The position numbers and the translations under genes were made by a program. Below the pieces are notes generated by a model. That model was given only the letters and a program-made list of their open reading frames with translations. It had not been told where the DNA came from and ran no database searches. A DNA stretch of 64,000 bases from Paludisphaera mucosa. GTDB lineage: Bacteria; Planctomycetota; Planctomycetia; Isosphaerales; Isosphaeraceae. Shown here one piece after another: positions 58,052-64,000 of the stretch. Within the stretch, counting starts at the first letter, position 1. The number at the start of each line of letters is the position of its first letter. The stretch spans positions 116,583 to 180,582 of the forward strand of contig NZ_JARRAG010000003.1 in NCBI RefSeq assembly GCF_029589435.1, read 5' to 3'.

Positions 58052-59254
58052 TCACGACCTCCGGGACGCGTAGGCCAGGGCGAGCAGCCCGTACGCGGTC
58101 ACGAGGTTGGCGTCGCCTTCCATGAACCCGTCCGTCGCGTTGACCCAGCTCCCGTCCGGGTTCTGGCGCTTCGCGAGGGCGTCGTACAGGTCGGATCGCC
58201 AGTCGTGCGAGCCCCCCTCGGAGTCCACGAGGGTGGGGCTCCCGATGGCGGCCAGCGTCTTGGCGAAGGCCTGGTAGTAGTAATAGAGCCCCCGCTGCCC
58301 GAGGCCGGGGTTCTCCTCGACGCTGTAGTGCCGTACGAGGAACCCGCGGGCCGCCTTGACGCGCGGGTCGTCGGCCGTCAGGCCGGCGTAGATCAGGCTG
58401 CGGAGCCCGGCGTAGGTCATGCTGCCGTAGGAGCGGAGGCCGCCGTCCTCGGCCTTGCCCGCGACGCTCGTGCCGCCGTTGGCGGTCGTGTAGATGAACC
58501 CGCCGTCGTCGACTTTGCCGGCCCACGGCTGGTCGTTGAACTCGCCCTTGAGGTTCTGGCACCGCGAGATGAAGACGATCGCCTTCTTCAGGGCGGGGTC
58601 GTCGGCCGGCACGCCGCTGTCGCGGAGCGCCTCGATCATGAAGGACGTATTCGAGAGGTCCGGGCGCGGCGGCCGGGGGGTCGCCGCCTTCGTCGCGTCC
58701 TTCTTTGCGGGCTCGGGCCGGGGGGCGGGGGGGGCGGACGCCCCGCCGGGCCCGTAGCCCGCGCCGCCGTAGAACGGATGGTCCCGGGGCGTGCCGTTCG
58801 TCTCGTCGAACTGGGTCGAGCGGAGGAACCGCTGCGCCCCCTCGATCAGGGATTTGTATTTGCCGTCCCGGTCGGCCTCGTGGAACGCCATCAGCGCGAC
58901 GCAGGTCGCGTAGCTGGAGTGGCGGACCCCCGCCAGGCCCCCCGCCTTGGCGTCTATGGATTTCTCGAGGTAGGCCAGGCCCTTCGCGACCGCGGGCTCG
59001 TCCGGCGTCGTCCGCCCGGAGCGGAGCAGCCCGGTCACGACGAGGCCCGTGATGCCCGGCTCGTTGCGGTCGGGCGACCAGCTCCCGTCGGCCGCCTGGC
59101 GGCCCTTCAGGAACGCGACGGCCTTCGAGGTCAGCGCGGCGGGGTCGGTGCCCGCCAGGGCGGCCAGGCCCCACGTCGGCCGGGACGCGACGCCCAGGAG
59201 CCCGGCGGCTCCGGCGGACTGGATCAGGAATCGGCGGCGGGATCGGCGGCTCAT
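58052..59254 (-). CDS. Tat-exported prenyltransferase/squalene-cyclase-like barrel protein
   Basis: A 400-residue protein with a twin-arginine leader (SRRSRRRFLIQSAGAAGLLG). The mature part is an alpha-alpha barrel like those of squalene-hopene cyclases and protein prenyltransferase beta subunits, with QW-like repeats: LKGRQAADGSWSPDRNEPG, TYAGLRSLIYAGLTADD and RQNPDGSWVNATDGF. A Pro/Ala insert lies near residue 175. The catalytic DxDD motif of cyclases is not seen, so enzyme activity is doubtful. The class is common in planctomycetes and of unknown role. Confidence 0.85.
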   Translation of the reverse strand: MSRRSRRRFLIQSAGAAGLLGVASRPTWGLAALAGTDPAALTSKAVAFLKGRQAADGSWSPDRNEPGITGLVVTGLLRSGRTTPDEPAVAKGLAYLEKSIDAKAGGLAGVRHSSYATCVALMAFHEADRDGKYKSLIEGAQRFLRSTQFDETNGTPRDHPFYGGAGYGPGGASAPPAPRPEPAKKDATKAATPRPPRPDLSNTSFMIEALRDSGVPADDPALKKAIVFISRCQNLKGEFNDQPWAGKVDDGGFIYTTANGGTSVAGKAEDGGLRSYGSMTYAGLRSLIYAGLTADDPRVKAARGFLVRHYSVEENPGLGQRGLYYYYQAFAKTLAAIGSPTLVDSEGGSHDWRSDLYDALAKRQNPDGSWVNATDGFMEGDANLVTAYGLLALAYASRRS

Positions 59255-59281
59255 GAGATGATGCGTCCTTTCCTGTTGCGG
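59183..59281 (-). repeat. Duplicated Tat-leader region, copy 2
   Basis: Partner of 56544-56642; covers the ribosome-binding region and twin-arginine leader of the gene starting at 59254. Confidence 0.85.
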
Positions 59282-59340
59282 GTTTCGAGAGAATCGTGGG
59301 TCCTGGAGGCGCAGTCGAGTTTCGAGCGACGGCGGCCGGC

Positions 59341-59751
59341 TCAATCGAGGCGGAACGGTTCGAGCGTGGTGTCCGACGAGCCGACGGTCGCTTTCGGGGC
59401 GGCGTCCGGGTTCGCGTATTTGCCCTTCCAGACGTCGAACTCGGTGTCCAACCCCCGCTTGTCGGCCCCCGCCCGCAACAACTCGAACGTGACCGAATAC
59501 TCGCCCGGCGGCACCCCGTCCATGGGGGCCGCGGTGCTCAGGGTGAACCGGCCGTCCTGACCGGTCACCCCGTTCGGGGTGAAGGTCATGTTGAAATTCG
59601 GGTGGAGCGTCACCTTCACCCCCCCGACCGGCTTGCCCTTGAACAGCACCGTGCCGGACGTCGGCACGGTCCGAGGGGCCGAGATTCCCTCGCCGCACCC
59701 GACCGCCGCCGCGGATGCCAGGGCGACCAGAAGGACGCGATTAGTACGCAT
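59341..59751 (-). CDS. Transthyretin-like lipoprotein
   Basis: A 136-residue lipoprotein: signal RVLLVALASAAAVGC with lipobox Cys19. The mature domain is a carboxypeptidase regulatory-like beta sandwich: TSGTVLFKGKPVGGVKVTLH, then GQDGRFTLSTAAPMDGVPPG and EYSVTF. Its start overlaps the DUF1559 gene end by 11 bp, so the two are co-translated. Such pairs are typical of planctomycetes; the role is unknown. Confidence 0.9.
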   Translation of the reverse strand: MRTNRVLLVALASAAAVGCGEGISAPRTVPTSGTVLFKGKPVGGVKVTLHPNFNMTFTPNGVTGQDGRFTLSTAAPMDGVPPGEYSVTFELLRAGADKRGLDTEFDVWKGKYANPDAAPKATVGSSDTTLEPFRLD

Positions 59752-60862
59752 CTGAACTGATCACCTCGCCGCCGTTGCGGCTGCCGAGCGCCTTGTAGGT
59801 GGCCATGTCGATGGATTGCTTGAGGAACTTCACGCTCCCGTCGCAGAGCAGGAAGTTGCACCCGCCGGGGTGCATGCTGCGGAACGAGTAGATGGGGCCC
59901 TTGTAAAGGATGTCGCGCAGGGCGGCCGGGTCCGTGATGGTCCGGGCGTAGTACGGGCCGGTCAGCGTGTTCATGGGCACGGTGGTGCGGCCCTCGCTGT
60001 AGTAGTCGCCGCCGCTGGACCCCCAGGCGATCGGGCCGCCCGACGGCACCGGCGTGGCGCCGATGGACACGCTGTTCACCGTCGTCGTGGTGTACCCCTT
60101 GAGGATGTTGTGCATCTCGCCGGCGGCGATCGTGTTCGACAGCCCGTCGGTGATGCTCTTGAAACCGATCCGGTACGTGTTGTCGGGCTGCCACCACGTC
60201 GGGTCGGCGACGTGCCTCGCCGCCAGCGTCACGCCGGTGGGGTAATCCAGCCCGGCGTCCATCCTCGAGATGAACACCCCGTTGGAGGGGGTGAACCCGT
60301 ACGCCTGCCCCGGCTTGTAGATGTCGCCGCCCTGCGCCGGGGAGTTGACTTCGCAGTTGCCGCGGTTCCACCCGTAACTCGCGTAGTCGGCGTACACCGG
60401 GTTGAGCGGCGGCGGCATGGACGGGCACAGGAAGACCGACAACGGCGACCTGGCCAGGGTGGCGTTGGCCAGGCCGTTGGCCGCCACGGGGACGGTGGAA
60501 GTCGCGGCGAGGTTGAGGTTGAACGAGTTGTAGAGGTTGTTCTGCTCGATGTAAGGCAGCAGCTCGAAGGCCACCGGGTAGTGGCGAAAGCGATAATAGA
60601 TGTTCTGCATGCCCGGGTTGGTGTCCTCGCATCCGCCGCCGCAGAAGCTCATGTTCGGCAGCGTCTGATGGATGTCGTGGAAGGAATGCACGGCGAGGCC
60701 CATCTGCTTCAGGTTGTTGGTGCATTGCATCCGGCGGGCGGCCTCGCGCGCGGCCTGGACGGCCGGCAGCAGCAGCCCGATGAGCACCGCGATGATGGCG
60801 ATGACCACCAGCAGCTCGATCAGCGTGAAGCCGGACCGTCGTCGTCGAAGAGATCTCGTCAT
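59741..60862 (-). CDS. DUF1559 prepilin-like protein
   Basis: A 373-residue protein of the planctomycete DUF1559 family. It has a type IV prepilin-like N-terminus (RRSGFTLIELLVVIAIIAVL), followed by LPAVQAAREAARRMQCTNNL, and the C-terminal H-x-G box HPGGCNFLLCDGSVKFL. ATG 60862 has AAAGGTG upstream. These pseudopilin-like proteins occur in many copies in planctomycetes and may form surface fibres or a secretion pseudopilus (inference). Confidence 0.95.
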   Translation of the reverse strand: MTRSLRRRRSGFTLIELLVVIAIIAVLIGLLLPAVQAAREAARRMQCTNNLKQMGLAVHSFHDIHQTLPNMSFCGGGCEDTNPGMQNIYYRFRHYPVAFELLPYIEQNNLYNSFNLNLAATSTVPVAANGLANATLARSPLSVFLCPSMPPPLNPVYADYASYGWNRGNCEVNSPAQGGDIYKPGQAYGFTPSNGVFISRMDAGLDYPTGVTLAARHVADPTWWQPDNTYRIGFKSITDGLSNTIAAGEMHNILKGYTTTTVNSVSIGATPVPSGGPIAWGSSGGDYYSEGRTTVPMNTLTGPYYARTITDPAALRDILYKGPIYSFRSMHPGGCNFLLCDGSVKFLKQSIDMATYKALGSRNGGEVISSDAY

Positions 60863-61023
60863 ACAAGCACCTTTCCAAGTTGAGGGATGGAGCCGGACTG
60901 CGGTCGGTCGTCCTCGGGAGCACCGGGCGCGACGGTGGTCGCCCGCCTCGTCGCGTCGGCCCGATGGCGCGTCCGGCGCCTTGCGGGACGAATCCAGGAC
61001 GCACGGATTCGCCGGGAGGCGGT

Positions 61024-61470
61024 TCAACGGCCGGCCGGGGCATCCGCCCGGAGCGGCACCTCGTTCGCGCCGGGACCGACGGCGACGCGCCATGGGGACC
61101 TGGCCGGGTCGGCGTAGCGCCCCTTGAACCGGTCGTGCATCACGACGTCCTCGCACTCGTCATGCGGCTGCGAGTCGTCCGGCCAGACGACGGTGACGGC
61201 GTACTCGCCGGCGGGGGCGCCGTCGCCGGCCGTGTAAGTCGTCAGTCGGTAGGCCCCGTCCGAGCCGGTGCTCGCGACGGACAGGGCCGTCGGCAAGCCG
61301 GCCCGGTCGAGCGGGTGGAAGGCGATCATCGCGTTCGCCGCCGGCCGACCGCCGACCGTGAGCTTTCCCGCGACGGGATGGACGGCCGTCTCGCGGGAGT
61401 CGCCGCACCCGACCAGGCAGGTGAGGAGGAGGGCGTGGACCGACCGGGCGTCGAGGAGTCCGCAGCGCAT
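61024..61470 (-). CDS. Transthyretin-like lipoprotein, second
   Basis: A 148-residue lipoprotein from ATG 61470 with GAGGT upstream. The signal (ARSVHALLLTCLVGC) ends in a lipobox. The mature part, VAGKLTVGGRPAANAMIAFH and GSDGAYRLTTYTAGDGAPAG, matches the same carboxypeptidase regulatory-like fold as the gene at 59341. It lies 161 bp upstream of the DUF1559 start, on the same strand, and may share its operon. Confidence 0.88.
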   Translation of the reverse strand: MRCGLLDARSVHALLLTCLVGCGDSRETAVHPVAGKLTVGGRPAANAMIAFHPLDRAGLPTALSVASTGSDGAYRLTTYTAGDGAPAGEYAVTVVWPDDSQPHDECEDVVMHDRFKGRYADPARSPWRVAVGPGANEVPLRADAPAGR

Positions 61471-62252
61471 CGGCGTGAGACCTCGGTTGGGCGTGACTTC
61501 ATCGCAACTCCCGCGTCGGTGCGGCAACCGGGATGAGATCGAGGCGAAAGGCTCCGCCCGCAAATCACACGCTGCTGAGGCCGGCGGCTGCATGCGGCCG
61601 GGCATTGCAATCATCATGCCAGGCCGTTTTGTGCGGTTTTCGCCGTCGTTTCGCGGCCGCGCCACTTCGCGGGCGGCCAAACCTTGTCCACCGGCGGCCA
61701 AACCCTGTCCGCCAGTGGCGCTGCGGCGGCCGCTGCAGGCCGGACGAAAAGAGCCGCACGGGAATCGCCGGTCGGACGGCGGATCGGGCTGGCGTTCTTG
61801 AGTCGGAGATCCGTTCGATGGCCTCGCGCCCCGGCCGGTCCCGGCGCTGATCGCGGCCCAGCGCAGAGGGCGTCCTTGATCGGCGTCTCGACGATTTCCG
61901 CGCGCGGGCGTCTGACGCCGTGGGCCTCGTCCGCCGGGTCCGTGCGACGTTCCCCGGCCCCGGACGCGCCGAGTGGCGCGTCGACGGCGACGGCCTTCAA
62001 CGACGGCGGAATCGACCCGGCAGGTCGGGAGACGACGCCAGCTCGAAGACTCGTGGAGAGCCTCGGACGATCCCCTCCGCGCCAGGCGTGAGGTGGTTAT
62101 GACGGTGAGGACCGCACGTTCGGGCTTCGCCGTCGCTTGCGGCCGAGGGAGCAGGTCGGCGGCGAGATCAGACTCGCAATCGCCGCGTGGTCGTCCGTGC
62201 GAACATGATGCCCATGATCGGGCTCGGGAGCGGGCCCCGCTCGTCGCCCGAG
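61471..62252. other. 782-bp region without supported genes
   Basis: Several long frames cross this region but all have Arg/Pro/Ser/Ala shadow composition and no ribosome-binding site. It contains a tandem pair of 21-bp repeats (61672-61713). The left end holds the leader of the lipoprotein gene at 61470. Promoters for that gene must lie here. Confidence 0.5.
61672..61713 (+). repeat. Tandem pair of 21-bp repeats
   Basis: GGCGGCCAAACCTTGTCCACC (61672-61692, given here without its last base only for reading) is followed directly by a copy with two substitutions at 61693-61713. It lies in a non-coding region about 200 bp upstream of a minus-strand lipoprotein gene. Confidence 0.7.
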
Positions 62253-62699
62253 CTACTTCGATCGGCCCGGCCCGCGGCCTTCGGCGTATCGGGTCAGCAT
62301 CGACCGCCAGGCCGCGTCGGCCTCCCTGCGGCGGAGGCCCGCGGCGACGACCAGGGCGAGGAGGGCGAGCGTGAGCAGGCACGGGCCGACGGGTGCGACG
62401 CGCAAGTCCTCCGGAAGCCAGCGGACGGTCGCCCAGACGACGAGGGCCCCGAGCCAGCACGCCGCGCCGGCGGCCGGGTTCGTCGCCAGCAAGGCGACTC
62501 CCACGGCGAGGTGGGAGACGCCCAGGAGGATTCGGCCCCCCGCCCCCAGGCCGAGCCGGGCCGCGCCGTCCTCGAAGCCCGGCAGGGCCAGGAGCCCCCA
62601 GCCGAGCGCCGCGAAGGTCGCGGCGAGGGCGATCCTCAGGCCGCCCAGGGCGATCCTGTCGGCCCGCCGATGATGGGTCGTCGTCCGGCGCAGGTCCAT
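62253..62699 (-). CDS. DoxX-like four-helix membrane protein
   Basis: A 148-residue protein with four hydrophobic segments (ALAATFAALGWGLLALPG; ILLGVSHLAVGVALLAT; ACWLGALVVWATVRWL; LLTLALLALVVAAGL). Size and spacing resemble the DoxX-like family, but no signature motif confirms it. It lies 52 bp downstream of the adaptor gene on the same strand, so it may belong to the ABC exporter operon. Confidence 0.7.
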   Translation of the reverse strand: MDLRRTTTHHRRADRIALGGLRIALAATFAALGWGLLALPGFEDGAARLGLGAGGRILLGVSHLAVGVALLATNPAAGAACWLGALVVWATVRWLPEDLRVAPVGPCLLTLALLALVVAAGLRRREADAAWRSMLTRYAEGRGPGRSK

Positions 62700-62751
62700 C
62701 GGAATTCCTCCTCGCGGATTTGCAGGTTTCGGTCGGGGTCGAGGCTCGACG

Positions 62752-63912
62752 TCAGGCTTTCGGGCCCGTCGGGGCCGCCGCCGGCGCGGCGGGGGCGGGG
62801 GCGGAGGCGTCGGCGAACGGATCGGCGGGCCGGCCCACGGCGTCGAACGAGGCGTCCCAGCGCTCCTTCGGGACCTTGATGTAGACGTCCATCTGCTGGC
62901 CGACGTGGACCGAACCCCGACAGCCGTCGGGCAGCGAATACACCACCCTGAGGACCCGCGTGTCGACCCGCTCGGACGCGGACCCGGTGAGGCTCTGCTT
63001 GGGGATCATGTAGGGCTCGACGTACTCCAGCTTGAGCGCATATCGGCCGTGCGAGCGGCCCTTGAGGTAGGCGGTCGCGGCGGAACCTTCGTCGAAGAGC
63101 GGCACGTCGTTCTCGTCGACGTCCACCCGGACGTGAAGGCGGTCGACGTCGCCCAGGACGATCATCGGCTCGTTCCAGTTCGTCGCCGCGAACTGTCCGG
63201 GGCGGATGTTCAGCTGGAGCACGTCCCCCCCGATCGGCGCGCGCACCGTATGGCGGTCGAGGATGAGCCTGCAACTCTGCAGCTCGCTCTGGGCGAGCTT
63301 GACGGCGGCCTCGGCGATGTCGAGGTCCTCCCTCCAGGCGCCCTTCTTCGTGCGGTCGAGTTCCGCTTGCGAGCGGGCGAGTGCGGCCTTCGCGGCCTGG
63401 TAGGCGAAGCGGTCCTTGTCCAGGTCGCTCGGCGTGACGGCGTTCCGGTTGCTGAGCTTCTGGGTGCGGCCCAGGGCGATCTCGGCGTCGTCCAGCCGGG
63501 CGCGGGCCTCCTCGACCGCGGCCTCCAACGGCGGCAGGTCCTCGGGCCGGGGGGCGGCCTCCAGCTTGTGGAGCTGGGCGCGGGCCGACTCGAGCTGGGC
63601 CTCCTTGACGCCCATCTGGCCCCGGATCTCGCGGTCGTCCACCAGGAAGAGCGGGTCGCCCCGCTTGACGCGATCCCCCTTCTTGACGAAGACCTCGACC
63701 ACGACGCCGGGGATGCTCGCGCCGATCGGGATGTTCTCCTTCCGCGCCTCGACCAGGCCCGAGCCGGCCAGCATCCGTTCCTTGACGGGCCGGGCGTGGG
63801 GCTCGATGACCGGCTTCGAGGGCTCGGGCGTCTTGGCCCCCAGGACCACCGAGACGATGGAGTAGACGACGCCCGCCAGGGCGACGAGCGGGATGATGCG
63901 ACGCGTGAACAT
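62752..63912 (-). CDS. HlyD/DevB-family exporter adaptor protein
   Basis: A 386-residue membrane-fusion protein. One N-terminal helix (IIPLVALAGVVYSIVSVVL) is followed by the first lipoyl half (IPGVVVEVFVKKGDRVKRGD), a long coiled-coil hairpin (about residues 90-215) and the second lipoyl half with VRAPIGGDVLQLNIRPGQ. The C-terminal tail is Pro/Ala-rich. It follows the end of an ABC-ATPase-like gene by 35 bp, the arrangement of DevBCA/MacAB-type exporters. The cargo is unknown. Confidence 0.92.
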   Translation of the reverse strand: MFTRRIIPLVALAGVVYSIVSVVLGAKTPEPSKPVIEPHARPVKERMLAGSGLVEARKENIPIGASIPGVVVEVFVKKGDRVKRGDPLFLVDDREIRGQMGVKEAQLESARAQLHKLEAAPRPEDLPPLEAAVEEARARLDDAEIALGRTQKLSNRNAVTPSDLDKDRFAYQAAKAALARSQAELDRTKKGAWREDLDIAEAAVKLAQSELQSCRLILDRHTVRAPIGGDVLQLNIRPGQFAATNWNEPMIVLGDVDRLHVRVDVDENDVPLFDEGSAATAYLKGRSHGRYALKLEYVEPYMIPKQSLTGSASERVDTRVLRVVYSLPDGCRGSVHVGQQMDVYIKVPKERWDASFDAVGRPADPFADASAPAPAAPAAAPTGPKA

Positions 63913-63947
63913 AAATTTCGTCCTTCCTCGGGGTGCGATGGGACGGG

Positions 63948-64000
63948 TCAGCGGGCCGGGGATCGGTCGCGTCGCTCGTGCTTGACGATCCGGCCGTCGT
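63948..64000 (-). CDS. C-terminal end of an ABC transporter ATP-binding protein (partial)
   Basis: The minus-strand frame that stops at 63948-63950 gives DGRIVKHERRDRSPAR at the window edge. DGRIV plus a charged tail is the usual end of LolD/MacB/DevA-type ATPases. The gene is truncated by the window. Together with the adaptor 35 bp downstream it suggests a DevABC- or MacAB-like exporter. Confidence 0.6.
   Translation of the reverse strand, partial: DGRIVKHERRDRSPAR

Noticed and set aside
61471..62252. Several frames longer than 100 codons upstream of the lipoprotein gene at 61470
   Set aside because: All lack ribosome-binding sites and show the Arg/Pro/Ala bias of shadows; none has a recognisable domain.

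Overview
The window is GC-rich DNA (roughly 70% by eye) that looks like a chromosome segment of a planctomycete, most likely of the Isosphaeraceae (Paludisphaera/Singulisphaera-like). This rests on family knowledge: a DUF1559 prepilin-like protein, exported proteins with an LEGR-x-L(L) N-terminal motif, twin-arginine leaders, small transthyretin-like lipoproteins and a complete alternative complex III. No tRNA, rRNA, CRISPR array, phage or intact insertion sequence was recognised.

Layout. 1-3063: end of a duplicated-domain membrane protein and a small LEGR-motif protein. 3090-9378: a minus-strand tripartite heavy-metal-type RND efflux operon. 9379-10389: a gene-poor kilobase with an inverted repeat around a 74-residue membrane ORF and an attC-like hairpin. 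10390-13300: crcB with two DUF190 genes, a membrane protein and a leucine-rich-repeat protein. 13405-16914: a lipoprotein, an AraC regulator divergent from an aldo/keto reductase and a Tat-exported cupin, and a SRPBCC protein. 17241-20695: hypothetical genes and an exported LEGR-motif protein.

20843-33801 is one long minus-strand respiratory operon: actA-B-C-D-E-F, an accessory membrane protein, SCO, then ctaC-ctaD-ctaE-COX4. Many genes overlap by ATGA, which suggests coupled translation and a coordinated quinol to cytochrome c to O2 chain. Subunit I carries the Tyr-Ser signature of A2-type oxidases.

34017-44397 is a plus-strand carbohydrate locus: a 2048-residue protein fusing an exported domain, many membrane helices and a GH94 phosphorylase domain, a translationally coupled 77-residue membrane protein, an exported putative (alpha/alpha)6-barrel protein and a GH15 enzyme. 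46330-50763 is a minus-strand clock-like module: MerR-like regulator, KaiC, KaiB and a PAS hybrid histidine kinase. The 657-bp gap before it holds two copies of a structured repeat.

50961-64000 is mostly minus-strand exported proteins: a patatin, a low-complexity secreted protein, an outer-membrane-like protein, an FKBP isomerase with two compensating frameshifts, a Tat protein, an ORF split by an in-frame TGA, a prenyltransferase-like barrel protein, the DUF1559 protein with two lipoproteins, a DoxX-like membrane protein and a DevB-like adaptor with the end of its ABC ATPase. The best candidates for undescribed biology are the GH94 membrane fusion locus, the Kai module, the structured repeats and the inverted-repeat/attC-like unit.
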